Made by a program: the position numbers and the translations under genes | Shown here: positions 25,164 through 37,776 of the stretch, one piece after another | How the letters are laid out: each line of letters opens with the position of its first letter | Position numbering within the stretch: position 1 is the first letter of the stretch | The notes under the pieces: model-generated | What the model was told of the DNA's origin: nothing | What the model saw: only the letters and a program-made list of their open reading frames with translations | The model's database searches: none | Assembly (NCBI RefSeq): GCF_037975245.1 | Contig: NC_092572.1 | Coordinates: forward strand, 7,083,501 to 7,147,500 | DNA from: Apostichopus japonicus | Lineage: Eukaryota > Echinodermata > Holothuroidea > Aspidochirotida > Stichopodidae | Direction of reading: 5' to 3' | DNA length: 64,000 nt

Positions 25164-28100
25164 CTATAAATTATATAAAAAGAGATAAAAATGGTCATTT
25201 GTACTAACATAACTATCACGCGGACGCGGAAGAAAACTTTGTGAAAATGAAAGCAAAAAACTTAAGGAAAGATTTAGGAAAGATATGGAAACCAGATTGT
25301 ATCTACGAGAGCTTTGTATTGCCATGCAGTTTAGATGAAGAATGACTTGATTGATAAAGAAATCAGTTTCAGCCAATAAATTGATTTAAGTCTCCATTTT
25401 GTATTGAAATATTACATAATCTGGTGGAACCATAACCTAGTTTGGAAACGACAAATAAACTGAAAGATAAAATACAACATTGAAGGAATATTAAATTGAA
25501 AGGTGTGAATTTACAAAGGTTGAAATTACGATAATCCAATATGCTAATTTTTGGCCACAACATTTTTTTCTTGAGTATCTGCTCAAATGGCTAATAACTG
25601 CATAATTATTAGAGTAGATAAGTAGTTATGATCACTTGATTTTTTTTGTAGTTATAAAGATGTGTATCACAATGTCTATATGACATGTGTACTGTTATAC
25701 GATGTGTACAAGAAACGCAAACTAATAGGCACCTGAACATACTTTATGAAGTGGACACTTGTCGGTTTTAACCGCAAATATAACTGTATTTCCGCTTATC
25801 AATAAGAGGATCAAAAGTTTCGAAACAATAACTGGGTTCTGGGTTAAATGTACAGGAACCAATTGAGAGGAAAATTAGAGAACTAAGTCTTCCCAAGGCA
25901 GCCGTACATTATGGATATTACGTCATGGCTGTTGAGTTCTGGTATAGCGTGTGTTATACCGGGATGAGCGTACGGATTTGGTCTTGTGGGCGGTTCAAAG
26001 TGGTATTTTGTAGCGAGTTCGTGGGTCGCAACCCATGACAAAAACAGAGATAGGGGATGATATATTTACATTATATGCGCAATCAACTATCAAAATATTG
26101 TACGTGCACAGTATATCCTTATATATGGTTTGTTGGAATACTCATCATAAGTATAGGTTCTGTAAATGTTTAACTGATAGTTGAAATATCAGCTAGTACA
26201 TCTGTGTCTCTTAATATGTTCTTGGTTTGTTCTGGTTTTAGTAAGCATCTGAAGAAGATTCTGCTAAGATGGAAATGTCAGGCACTCTAACTTTTTCATG
26301 TGTAACCTACATATTCTATTTGCAGTAGATAGGCAGTTTTACAACGGTTTTGCCCCTTTTTTTCCTTGACAAGTAGGTTTTATATACGAATTCCGTGTTT
26401 TCTGTATTCCAGTATTCTAAATTCCGGTTTGAAATTCATTCTTTGATTTTGTTTTTCCGTTTGATAAATGTTTGTCACCGATACTGTATGGCAATGGTGT
26501 GTGGTGGGGGAGAGGGGGGGGGGTAAATGTTAAGTGGATAGATGGTGGGGTAGGTCAGAGAGATTTACCTGTGATTCTGTGAGGTCTAGTTTCTCCGCTA
26601 ATTCGATTCGTTCAGGCGTCGATAAATACAGTTGGTATTTGAATCTTTTCTCCAGTTCCATATGCTGTATATCAGAGAAGACGGTTCTGGCCTTCCTTCT
26701 CCGGCAATGACGAACGGAATATGGGTACGCCATCGGGGACGGGATGCTGTAACCTGCTGATAAAGACGAAAAGTATATATTCATTAATAAGTCTCTTTCA
26801 TTAAATTCACTTCCTGGAAAGAATAAGACCACGTGACTGCTACCGGTGTACGAACCTTTTGCATTTAGATCTATTTAATAAAAATATATTAAAAATATAA
26901 AAATGCGTAATAAAAAGGCTTCAGAATGAACTATTTGACATCTAAACAAAGTTCTTAAATATCTGGGAATGGTTTCCACGGCCCTAGGAAAACCTTTAGA
27001 AAATCCTTGACCATTCATCCTTGATCGCACCCCCTGTTCTCTGCAAAGCCTATAAAAGGCCCACCCCCCACCCCTTCATAAATTAGAAGCGACCCCTTTG
27101 CTAATAGAATGTACCCTTTACCATATTTTTTTTGTTAAAAAGTACTCTTTTGTCATTTAAAAATTACACTTTTGTTGGTAAGGTGTACAGAATTCTATTT
27201 AAATGGTCCAATGTGACTGAAAAGCTAAGAGGTGGGTGGCGGGATTTTAATGGAAAGTATCCGTTTATTGAAAACCATTAAAAGTATACTGGAATGTGTA
27301 CTATGGCGTACACAGAGGGTCCATGGTGTCGGAAATGTTATTGGTAACACTGTGGATTGCCCCCACGACCTCAAAGCCAGTTATATCCCACTGCCCCGCA
27401 AAGTTTGCGACCCCCTTCCCGATATTGAGCCCTCTATTACTATTTTATCACGTTGTTCGTATATCATTTGCATTAATTTCATTCTTTTTGCATATATTAA
27501 TGAATAAAATCCCAGAGCCAATGCTCGTGTTCAGCGACCTATCTATAAAAAGGAAGATTTAATTTCTTCCTCATAAGGATCTTTCGAAACCAAAATCATT
27601 GGACAAAAGAAGGATTTAATACTTTGGGGCCCCAGATGGGAAATTATAGATGTCGTTCCACCAGCTAGTACAGGCATGATAAACCTGTTATAATAAAGAA
27701 CAGTTGAATGCGCTAAATGACTTATAAGTTATAACCGGTAATATGTATAAATAGACCATCTTTTTATCTGAAATTGGGAACCGAAATAATTATTGGGGTA
27801 TTTCATTCAATCAACCGTGATGAGAAACAATGGTGCCATTATACTAAGCTCTATAAATAGATGATGGTTATATAATGATGTTAGTTTCTTCCTAGTTCCA
27901 GGTATCGAAATATCGACGGTCATCACGTGAGCTGGAGTCACATGTGGTCTATCGAATCCCTATTGGGTTGGTCGAAATATGTGAATCGATATTTCAACAA
28001 ACGGTTACAAAACCAAACCTCTGTGAATTATCTTATAACAACAAGTCACTCGAGAGGGATCAGCCTCTTAAGAAGATCCTGCTAGGATCGAAACGTCAGG

Positions 28101-31100
28101 CCCACTTACTCTTACACAACCAAGTGAAAGCTTAGATGAAGTCACCAGATACAGCAGTTATGATTGGCCTTTGGTTTTAATTATATCTTCGTGAAACTGA
28201 AAGACGAGGATAGCAAAAAAACTGTTCACAACCTGTCTATCTTCTGCCAAAAAAGAACAAGTAAAAAGATATAGGCAAATCTATGAAAGTAAAAGGGCCT
28301 GTCAAGATCTTTATTTGTCAGCATTAAAGGCCGAAACTAAACTTGCATATTTTTTTCTCAGTCTCAAATATACAACTGATGTCTCCACATTGTCCATGCC
28401 CTTCCTCTCAGGGACCGACTTAACAGACCACGTTACAATATAATGATCTAATTTCTTAATTTGTCAGCATTAAAGGCAGAAACTAAAATTTTCAGTTTTC
28501 ACATTATCAAATATACTTTCAAAATCTCATGAGATATGTGTCAACCAAAAGGTGTCATGCACATGTCGTCGTTCACAGAGAAACAAATAAACATTTGGAT
28601 AGTCCCTTGGATCGTCCAATGATAGCTGCTGTTCTATAGACTATACGTATTGCCAGAAGAAAAATCCCACGCAAATCAAGAACATCCATAATTATTGAAA
28701 CGAGAACTTGAGCAAACAATAAACAAAATACACGGAACTATAATAACACTTTGTTAAGTGTACCATGGGCGTCAACAGGTGGGGGACGGGGGGACATGTC
28801 CCCCCCACTTTCAAAAGTGGAGGGGATATCATATCATTTGTCCCCCCCACTTTTCAGAGCAGTTATTAAAAAAATCACATGCATATGCGCGATTTTCTAT
28901 CACAATTGCTGAGCTGATTCAAGTAGAATCTAACTTAAGAATCATTATCAATAAATTGCACTGGAAATTAGAACAGTGCTTGGCCCTTTATCCCCCTTCC
29001 TCCGATATTCACCCTCCCCGCTTCGTCCGAGACCTCTGATAAAAGTTTGTGCGATGTTTGAACGATGTTTTAGAGTGTTTTGTGGAAGCACCCCTTCTCG
29101 CCAGAAATGGAATTCCCCTTGCCCTACACTGTGAATCAGAGAAAACGACGCATTTCAACTTGAAAACAAGTCGAAGACCCCACCAGGAAGGTAATATCAT
29201 ATATTTTAGGCCCTACAGACAGTATTCTGCCTGTATGCAGGGTATTATATGATACCAAACTACCGAAAATATTTCGTTTGAGATGGACGCTGTGTAATTC
29301 GTTTCCCTTGGTGTCAGAACGGCATATTTCTACCAGTACTTTCTGTCGGAATTTAGTTTTGTGAGACAAAATTTCTCCTCACAGATCTGGTTCTGATGTA
29401 ACTAAAAACGACTCAGGAAGGCCGTCTCCTGCGATCTAGGGGGTCTTATGTACCCAAAATTTTCTGGTACGCTACGCGCCAACCAATGGTGGCGCTCCGC
29501 TTAGATAGTATAGTGTCCCCCCCCCCCCCCCACTTTCTGAAACCTGCTGACGCCCATGAAGTGTACAGTCATTGCAATACTGATCAGGGATTTGAATTGA
29601 GCTTTAATGGACAAGTAATTAGATCTGGAAGGCATTCTCTTTGGTTGTTACGTCACACCACGTGGCACGGTAAGTATTTCTTCCATGCCACGTGGTAATG
29701 ACATTCTCCTATTTTCATGGGTTTCCTTTCTTCTGACTCTGGTTGTTTTATATCTGTTTTTGTTTTCATCCGTTAGGTCAGGTTTCCATTCATTTGTCTC
29801 ATTAATTAGTATTTCTTTCTTTTGTTTCATTTAACCCTTGTAATTTAATATGTTACATATACATGTCACATCAAATGCGAAAAAAAGTAACATTTGGACA
29901 CTATAGGCGGCCATCTATATAAGTACACATTTTCCTACCGGGGCAAAATAAACGATTCATTGGATAAATTCTGATGATTTGTGGTTATTCTTGGCATAAG
30001 CCCTCAAATCAACCTGAACAACAACTGAGAATTTTTAAGTACCAATTTTCGAAATTAGCTTTTATTTGGACTTTTAACCGAAAAGCTGATCTCATCATGG
30101 GTTCTATAAAAGGAACATTGATCAAAGTTTAGTTAAGCATGACAATGCATTGCAGCTTTCCAAAGAAAACAAATCAAAAGAACGCCCCCTGAATTTCATT
30201 CTCGAAACCAGTTTGTGTGATTGGCAAAACTCAGGTTTACAATGGTCACGCGGATGAATGCTCAAAGGACGGAAATTATTCAGGCAATGCAAATTGAATA
30301 CTTGAGAATCTATTCAGCCACACAGCGCCAGTAGTGCAGCTATAATTAACCTATACTCTATTCCAACCTCTGCATAACAACCCCTCCCCCAATAAGTTTA
30401 CCCATACACCGAACGAGGGGTAAAAAAATATTGAAATATATTATTATGATATTTCGCATTACTCTCCTTTTACCAACCAAATCAACCCGCCCTGAATAAG
30501 TGTGTGGATTATGTTTTATCAATCTCAAGATGGCGTTGTTTGCATACATGTGGTAAATTATATCAAACACCTCCCCCACAAAAAATCCTCGTCAAATAAC
30601 AAAATGTTTAATACTCTTTGCGTCATTTTCATGTTGTTGCCAGGCTTTTTTTAATTTGCTGAACGATGACTTTGCTATATTTCGATTATATTCGTTTACC
30701 TTTTATTGTCTAACTTAACGTATTCTTCTCTTTTACCATATTATATTAACTGGTGCTGTGGCCGAGTGGATAAAGGCGGTGGCATTTGAAGCAATGAGGC
30801 TTAGCAATCGGTAGGTTCCGGGTTCTATACCCGGCCTGGTCATAGTACCGAGGTGGGTTTTTCACCCAAGAGCAATATACGGTTTTCCCGCCTGAAATGG
30901 CTTTCTAAATTGAAAAGATTCCAAATTTGAGTTTAAAATGTTGAATTGGAAGCCACCCGACGTGTTAGTTGTAATCCATAAGCCCTTGCGGGTTTCTCTC
31001 ACATTTTTGGTCGCTTAAGCATTACTGTAATAAAACACATCATCATATATCTACCAGGAGCTCCGTCACCCCCCCCCCCCCTGGTCCCCATAACTACACA

Positions 31101-34100
31101 TGAAACTTCATCAGAGTTCTGTTAGTTACCATTTGCTGACCACACAATAGTTAACTCATTGTTTAAAATGGCCTCAATTTTCTTTCAATTAAAATGAAAT
31201 TCAGTGTTTTCCCATTTGTTTTATTTTGATAGAAGAGATAAAAGTAATCTGTTAGGAATTGAAAATATTTTAATATTGTCCATAATTTATAGGTTGCTTA
31301 ACATTATTATACATCATCAAGCTACAGACTGTACAATACCAATCTGGACTATTCTCGCTACACAACTTTTGCAAACAAGACTTTCAATCCAAAACAATAT
31401 TTTTTTTGTCTGCAGAAATTTCAACCCTCTATTAAACATGATGTTTATGAAATACTGAAGGTATTTAACACTAATCAAACAATAATTCTGATATTTTGTG
31501 ATGTGACTTCCTTGAATTTGAAAGTAGAGAGCTTATTTATGTTACTATCTCAATATTCTCCCCAAATTAAAAGTATGGGATTATGGATATCTAGGTTTTT
31601 GAGAAAAGGAATGAAAGCATTGGAAAGTATATCAATACTGAAGTGTAACCAAGGGAGAAACAAAAACTTTTGAATTTACTTATTATTAATTTGCGCTTAT
31701 AGATAGTTTTGATTCATATTTCCCTTTCACCTTCAAGTATTCCCGGTTTTTTTTCTTCTTCTGTGAGTCTGATCATGAACCTTGCGAAAGGATTACACTC
31801 TTAACAGGGTAAATCCCCTAGTTAAAATTCCTTTGGTATTCAAACATGCTCTAAATAACATGTTTTAAAACAAGATAAATATATTCGCCATATGGATCTC
31901 CTAAAAAATAACAAACATTTAAACTTAACATCATGTTATTTGCCTTATGTTAGGATGCATTGTATAGATCCTAAGTTTTATACTTTAACTTTGTAGAAAT
32001 ATTAACCCGTTAATAGAATTTGCCATTTGTAAAGATTGACAAGCGTATATTCACGTTTTCAAGTGTTGAAGAACATTGATAAAAATAGACTTAAAAAAAA
32101 AAAAAAAAACATTCATTTGTTAACACAAAACTTCATGTCGTCATTTTAATGTAAGTTATGTCATTAAAGAGCAAGTTATATTTTATTGTCCAAAATTTAA
32201 TTCGGAATTAAAATTATGTTTTTCTTTAGGGTAAGTGATTGGAATCCTATTTTAGAATCGAAATTATATTTGCTATCCCATTTTAGGTTTCTTTTCTCAC
32301 TTCCTAATTAGTTTTTTTGTTCATACTCTCAGCTGTTTCTAAGTACTTTAATTAATGATATTTCTAGCATTCCTTGTCATCGGATTTCATTTGTATTATG
32401 TTATTGGCTGAATGCCTTTCGTTCCTAGAAAATATAACTTAACGTTATCAAAGAGGACACTACGATTCACAAATTTGTAACCCTATGAAATGTGAAATAA
32501 AGAGTGGCGTACTTCCAGATAACAGTCAGACGGTACTGGTGTAATGATAAAAATGCAAATGTCTTCATCTGAAATCCTATAAGTTGTTTCAGTTGGTTAG
32601 TTAATTATCCAAAGTTTGTTAGTTGACAATTTTAATCTTGCTTACGATTGGACTTTCAATGCCCGCAACCGATTTATATGACGTCATAATTCCTAATTTC
32701 ATCATGATTTGTTTGCGACTAAATTATGTTCCCAACAGGCGCGTAGCAAGGAATTTGCCAAGGTAGGGCGAAGCCTGTGGCAAACTATCTAAGCGTATAG
32801 CGCCACCATTTATTGGCTCGAAGCGTACACAAAATTTTGGTCGAAAATGCCTCCCAGATCGCTGGAAATGGCACTTCCAGGCCTTGTAAGTTGAATCTAA
32901 GCATTTTCCCAAAACAATTTGGCCGAGAATGCCTCCCAGATCGCTGGAAATGGCACTTCCCAGGCCCTGTAACTTGCATCTAAGCATTTCCTATTTTGAG
33001 ATTACTAGCGATATCATAAAAATACAAAAAAAATTATGGTCAAGGGTGGGGGGGGGGGGCGGTCGCCCCCCTTCGCTTGCGATTGGAATTCGTTCTCTTG
33101 CCGATGATTATTATATGACGTCATAATGGGTAAACATCTTAAGTAGCAATATGAAATTAAAAAATATGAATATAGAAAGATGCTCATCAAATCTGTTAGA
33201 TTCAATCACCCATAACTACCTTCAAAGAAAACCGTCTTCAATTTATCAAACCATTACTGAGGAATGCCTTAAAGGGGAATTCCCCGAGGTTACACCAAAT
33301 CCGACTGCTTACCGGACTTTCTTAGATATTTATGGTAGCCTTATACTTATCAGAGTATATATAAGAAAGTAACAAAATATGTAATTGAGCCATTAACGCA
33401 TTTGAAATGTCAAGCTCTCGAGATTTGAAAATTCGTATCTAATATATACAGTAACATTTGCATTTTCTACAACACTTTAGTTGCATAATAGAATGCAATG
33501 ATTTTTGTAAGTGAATATTCATCAAGTGCATGTGATTTGCATAGTAGTTTAAAGGAAAATTCCGATAGACTTGATTGCCTATCAAAGCATGGAGCTATAA
33601 ACGAGATCAAAGCTCTCGTTTATAGCTCCATGATCAAGGTAACGGAAAATACTACGTCCCTGTTTCTATACTTACACATTATTGGATTCTTAAACAAACA
33701 CCTACTGCAAGAAGATATAAATAGTAAACAGTGGTAAACTATAAAACAAATGGAATCGTGTTACGTTTAACGCAAACAATTCCACACGATAAGTATAGAT
33801 AGCATCCTTGTATTTAAAAACCCACACGTTACCAAAACAGACCCAGACGATGTAATTAATAAAGTTTACATGGTCTAACTGTACAACTGTTCGCGGTATA
33901 ACGACGTTGCTATTGTGTAACACTCTGCCTCTCTTTATGAACTTGACAATTGACTGTATACGCCATTTCTTTAAGCTTTGCTTACGGTTTGAAGCTCTTT
34001 TGTATAATTTAAGAGGATTACCCTTCAAACGAGCCATTGATAAACAGTATATAGGCCGAACCAGACGGGTTAATTAGCGCTGACGTAACTCAGTCAATGT

Positions 34101-37100
34101 CACTATAGGTATAGCCTACTTGGGTATATATAGCGTATTTGGGAATTTCCGGAATAGGCTTGAGTGTAAGTGGTAGATACTATATATGACGAACTGAACA
34201 GAATTAAACTATACCCAATGTAGATTACAAAACTAAGATAAATAAGAAACTAAAATAAAAATGAAACAAACAAACAAATATAAATATATGTAGAGAGAAG
34301 AATACATACGTATATGTGTTAGTTGCTTTTTTTTTCTGACGTAGCCTCTTTTGAAAAAGAAAAAGCAAAAAAAAAAAAACTATAATCGTTAGACGAACAA
34401 ATTCTCAAACGTTCTCAACCATCCGGGAATTTTCAAGCAGACGCTATGTCACTGTTCTATGTTTCCAATACACGTACCAATTTATTACGGAGAAGCAAGA
34501 AAGGTTAAACGAATTAAATACCTCTGGGATATATAAATTGGGTATAAGTAAATTAACAATGGGATACTGACAGGGTAATTTATCAGACGAATTGAAAAAA
34601 GACTTCAATATAGAACGGGATTCGAACCTGTAACTTTAGGGTGTGACAAGTCTTGTGCTCTGATTTCATATAAAATTGTAATAAGAACTGAGTGGAACAT
34701 TATATACAGAATCTCTCTTAATATGGTAATTCAGACAACAACTGATGGTCAAGTTTGGCAAGATTGGTCTTTCCTTCCTTTCAAGGAGACGAACACCAAC
34801 TTACTATTATTATGCCTATGTGATAGAGATAGATGTCATAAGTAAATTCCCTCAACAGCTGCTGAAATAAAATATAATTCCATTTGCGAGATTATCACAG
34901 ATTTCATGTTCTTTTTGTTCACAGACAAGGCTGGAGACTTGATCAAGTCTAAATATGACATTATCGAGTCACGTGTTTTTCACTTTTCTTACATTTCCTC
35001 TTTATTTTATTACAACGTTTATTTTCTGTCGTGGAGATGGGTTTTGCAAAATAAGCTCTAAAAACATGCAGCTTAACGATGGCAGGAGTTTCAGTGTCAA
35101 CACGAATAACATAAACATGAAAGCAAAAAGGTTTCATATCCGATAGAGATAAAAGGTTTAAGATCCTAGTGGTAAAATTTTTCAGATCTTAGTGATAAAA
35201 GAATTCAGATCCTAGTAGTAAAAGGTTTCAGATCTTAGTGAAAAAAAGTTTCAGATTCTAGTTATAAAAGATTTCAGATCCTAGTGGTAAAAGGTTTCAG
35301 ATCCTAGTGATAAAAGATTCAGATCCTAGTGGTAAAATGTTTCAGATCCTAGTGATAAAAAATCAGATCCTACAGTGATTCTATGATATTTATAGATTTA
35401 CAAAATTGACAGCGCCCTCCAGATGCGACTTTTAAACTAGGATATCTCCGTGGAACAAGTTTTTTTTGGGGGGGGGGGGCGGGGGGGGGTACATCACAAA
35501 GATCTCTGACAGATAAGCTAAATATGGTGGTTGGAAGTTTGGTTTGTTTCAACTATGATAGTATCAGTTCAAGTTGCTTCATAATTTGATAAAGTCTATT
35601 CTTCGGAAACGGTTTTGCTTTTATTCATTTTATCTTTTGTTCATCCGTTAGAAGTCAAATGGGAAACACAAACAATTTGTTTTTCTTTATGTTTACCCAA
35701 AAGAACAATACATTGACATTTTATATATTGGAATTGTACAAATATATATGGGTTAAGCTTCTATTTGTACCAATATGAAAGAGTATGTTGTGTTATCCGG
35801 TTATATACTTAACTTATTAAATTGCATTCCCTGTTACCTTCGATGCTTCCATTAAAAGCTTTTTCCAGTTTTGGTTGTAGGCAAACGTCAGTCATTCCAA
35901 CGTTTATATGCTACTATATATAAAAACATTTAAGTTTAAGTTACATTTTTAATATATCGGGACAATGTATTCTAGTTATATTTACGCTTCTTTAACATTT
36001 TGTGTAAGTGTGATTAAATTCGGCTTTATATGTTTTACATACCGGTACTAGAAAAAGTACTTGATTAAACTATAGAGGAAAGACCTATGATTAAAAATGA
36101 GAAATAAATTAAAAACAATTACATTAAAACAAAGGAAAACAAAACAGAAGAAAACAACAGCTGAAACAACAATAGTAACAAAACAAGACAATGTTCCTAA
36201 GTACTACATGTAAGACTATATCTTAACTTTAAGAAGGAAGCGAGGCTTTCTTCAAAACCGACAATTCGCTTAAAAACTTATTTCATAAATTTAAATGGAA
36301 AATATTCCGAATAAGTTGCATGAAATACAGTTACTGAATTGCACAGCAATAAACATGGAACACTTCAAAACAATAGATCATATATAGTCATAAAAATTAT
36401 CAGGAATAAATTGAAAGAACAAGAGCATTATTTGTTCATTATTAAATACGTTACGAAATAGGACTTGTAGACAGATTTCCATTAAGTAGATTTTTAATGG
36501 TTGAAAATTTTATATTTATGTTTTAAATTTGTGTTGTGTTACAATATGATTGTATGTATTCTTCACAACCTGTTACAAGAATATATTTAAAACCATTCGC
36601 GGTATCTGTCTTTATTAGTATAAATATACATATTGTTTACACTTTTGATATGAAATTGTTCAATTACTTTTTTCCTGCTGGTACTTTGTTAACACTATAA
36701 TGGCATATGTTTGAAATTATTTTTATTGAAAAATAGTAGAATTTAAAGATAAATATTATATCTGTGATTCCATTTAGTTTTGATTTTATTGATGATGTAG
36801 AGGAATTGTTGTCGTTATACAAATAGTTTAATTTTATCTACGTACTGTGGATGTATATAGTTATGTTTTGTTTTTATACTTTATTTACTGGCAACAACAT
36901 TTCTTTATAAAATACCGACTCTCCGGTTTATGTATTTATCAGTTTAAAAAGGAAGATGTACAGATCAATATTCAATAAATATTCTTACCAAAACCAAAAT
37001 ACATTCAAATAAACCGGAATAATAAAACAGAGATTAAAATTTACTGTTATTAATCTACTTATCTACCGCAAACTAGCCTGTGAAGTTAAAAACATATAAT

Positions 37101-37776
37101 AAAAAGTTAAAAGGCCTCACGTTTCGATTCCAGCAAGATCTTCTTCAGAGGCTCTCTATTGGCCCTCTAAGTTTTTTAATATATTAAAATGGAATAATTA
37201 TTTTCAAAATACAATTATTTTCTACAATTTTATTTCAAAATAAAATAGAACTGTTCGCAAACTGCTTATCTACTAGAGAGCCTGTGTAGGAGAATGTGTA
37301 AAAGTAAGTTGGCCTGACATTTCGATCCTATCAGGATCTTCTTCAAAGGCTAAATGGCAATTTTATTTTAATATCTTACCTGGTGTTAAAAGGAAATAAG
37401 GTTGGGCGCTACTTGGATGGTGTTGGCCGGCAGAGTAACAGCAACAGGACATGGGTCGTTCACTATGATATGCAGTACATGTTCTCATTGGATAACATGG
37501 CGACTGTTGACAACATTCTTTACCGATTGAGTCCGTTGCAATGTTCTGCGAAGTTCGCAAACACGAATCTGTAGAGCGTATTGAATAATCGACGCTCTTG
37601 TCTATTCCAAACTTTCCCGAGGTAACATCTTCTTTCAAATCTCCAATTTTTGGTAAACTTTCATCTTTTTGAAGAATCCTTTCAATCGAAAAACTTGTGA
37701 CTTTTCTAGAAATATCTTTTACAGAAAAGTCATCAAGGTGTATGTTAGGAGTTTGTGTCGTTGGTCGGTCGAACAT
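25098..37776 (-). CDS. bsx: Brain-specific homeobox (Bsx) transcription factor
   Basis: A nuclear DNA-binding homeodomain protein of the ANTP class; in vertebrates Bsx acts in hypothalamus and pineal. CDS on the minus strand: 37776-37380, 26753-26569, 25163-25098 (215 codons plus TAG; vertebrate Bsx is about 230 residues). All junctions are GT-AG and keep phase (1, then 0). The N-terminus has an Engrailed-homology-like motif TSFSIERIL at residues 27-35, as in Bsx (TSFFIEDIL), and a PYFLLTPG stretch matching the Bsx segment before the homeodomain. The homeodomain spans about 151-210, starts [12 protein letters not shown] and has the invariant W48, F49, N51 and R53, with Q50. The last intron splits it between positions 44 and 45. 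Position 56 is Ala where Bsx has His, and only five residues follow the domain. Barx is the nearest alternative; the N-terminal motifs favour Bsx. The 3' end may be incomplete because a perfect donor overlaps the stop. Confidence 0.88.
26245..26283 (+). repeat. Hammerhead-ribozyme-like repeat, copy A (degenerate)
   Basis: The core word CTGAAGA is present and the 3' core appears as GGAAATGTC, but both the helix-II pairing and the outer GCAT/AGGC pairing are damaged. Downstream sequence resembles that following copy E (a segment with AGTAGATA), so a longer repeat is shared. Confidence 0.5.
26569..26753 (-). CDS. bsx: Bsx exon 2 (homeodomain residues 1-44)
   Basis: 185 nt, acceptor ATCAGCAG at 26754 and donor CAG|GTAAAT after Gln44 of the homeodomain. 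It holds helices 1 and 2, with the conserved F8, L16 and F20 and the LSTPER segment characteristic of Bsx and Barx. The acceptor was chosen because it restores phase with exon 1. Confidence 0.9.
28063..28101 (+). repeat. Hammerhead-ribozyme-like repeat, copy B
   Basis: Outer arms GCCT and AGGC pair. The inner helix GATCCT/AGGATC is perfect, with a GCT loop, and is followed by GAAACGTC. The 5' core reads CTTAAGA, so the invariant G of CUGANGA is lost. An open frame through it encodes [12 protein letters not shown], simply a translation of the repeat. Confidence 0.6.
28310..28516 (+). repeat. Direct repeat pair
   Basis: A segment beginning TTTGTCAGCATTAAAGGC occurs at about 28314 and again at about 28457, about 65 bp each, diverged. 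Class unknown. Confidence 0.5.
28764..29558. mobile_element. hAT-like non-autonomous element (795 bp) with perfect 8-bp TSD
   Basis: The element starts CATGGGCGTCAACAGGT and, read inward from its right end, starts CATGGGCGTCAGCAGGT. It is flanked by a perfect 8-bp duplication AAGTGTAC (28756-28763 and 29559-29566). Long C and G runs lie inside both ends, as in the element at 8471-8937, whose ends also begin with ATGGGCGT or ATAGGCGT. No transposase frame is present. It sits in Bsx intron 1. The family assignment is inferred from the duplication length and ends. Confidence 0.8.
30750..31047 (+). mobile_element. tRNA-derived SINE, family A, copy 1
   Basis: A tRNA-like head with A box GTGGCCGAGTGGATAA and B box GGTTCTATACC, then a body shared with 50403-50716 (words TTTTTCACCCAAGAGCAAT and GAATTGGAAGCCACCC). 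Head type resembles Leu/Ser tRNA. Lies in Bsx intron 1, antisense to Bsx. Confidence 0.85.
32738..33060. repeat. Repeat-derived segment with a tandem duplication of about 80 bp
   Basis: A segment containing CCTCCCAGATCGCTGGAAA occurs twice in tandem, about 32845 and 32930, within a stretch running from GGCGCGTAGCAAGG to a long G run. The ends resemble those of the hAT-like elements here but no target-site duplication is clear. The minus-strand open frame is repeat translation. Confidence 0.5.
33588..33632. repeat. Perfect short hairpin (19-bp arms, 7-nt loop)
   Basis: CATGGAGCTATAAACGAGA is followed after 7 nt by its exact reverse complement. It lies in Bsx intron 1. No terminal duplication is seen. 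Confidence 0.85.
34610..34665 (-). repeat. Possible tRNA-like SINE remnant
   Basis: On the minus strand the B-box-like word GGTTCGAATCC is preceded by sequence with no convincing A box. Only a fragment or a chance match. Confidence 0.3.
35124..35376 (+). repeat. Minisatellite, about 24-bp unit, roughly 10 copies
   Basis: Imperfect tandem copies of a unit like TTTCAGATCCTAGTGATAAA with length variation. Lies in Bsx intron 1. Confidence 0.9.
35377..37113. other. Bsx intron 1, AT-rich, no separate gene
   Basis: Apart from a G run at 35468-35489, I see no structured feature here. No open frame looks coding. Confidence 0.45.
37114..37152 (-). repeat. Hammerhead-ribozyme-like repeat, copy D
   Basis: In Bsx intron 1, same strand as Bsx. 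Outer GCCT/AGGC arms and the CTGAAGA core are intact. The inner helix has mismatches and the cleavage-site triplet is GTG in place of GTC. It is about 198 bp from copy E, in the same orientation, with similar flanks, forming a tandem pair. Confidence 0.55.
37312..37350 (-). repeat. Hammerhead-ribozyme-like repeat, copy E
   Basis: About 30 nt inside Bsx intron 1 from the exon 1 donor and in sense with Bsx. The inner helix GATCCT/AGGATC is perfect with a GAT loop, and the outer arms GCCT/AGGC pair. The core is TTGAAGA (first base changed) and the 3' core is GAAATGTC. Confidence 0.6.
37380..37776 (-). CDS. bsx: Bsx exon 1 (N-terminus with EH1-like motif)
   Basis: 397 nt from the ATG at 37776 to CCAG|GTAAGA, ending in phase 1. 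It encodes the EH1-like repressor motif at residues 27-35 and, at its end, the HH-rich and PYFLLTPG segments typical of Bsx. The frame is open for ten codons further upstream without another ATG, so 37776 is the first usable start. Confidence 0.85.

Noticed and set aside
27944..28135. Frame containing [12 protein letters not shown] as a possible conserved peptide
   Set aside because: The peptide is the translation of the hammerhead-like repeat and recurs wherever the repeat does.
30750..30850. Possible functional tRNA gene at the SINE heads (also 50403 and 60097)
   Set aside because: Promoter boxes are present, but each is joined to a shared non-tRNA body and tail, so these are SINEs.
33702..34037. 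111-codon minus-strand frame starting [13 protein letters not shown]
   Set aside because: The start context is fair, but the C-terminal half is composition-driven and nothing identifies it.
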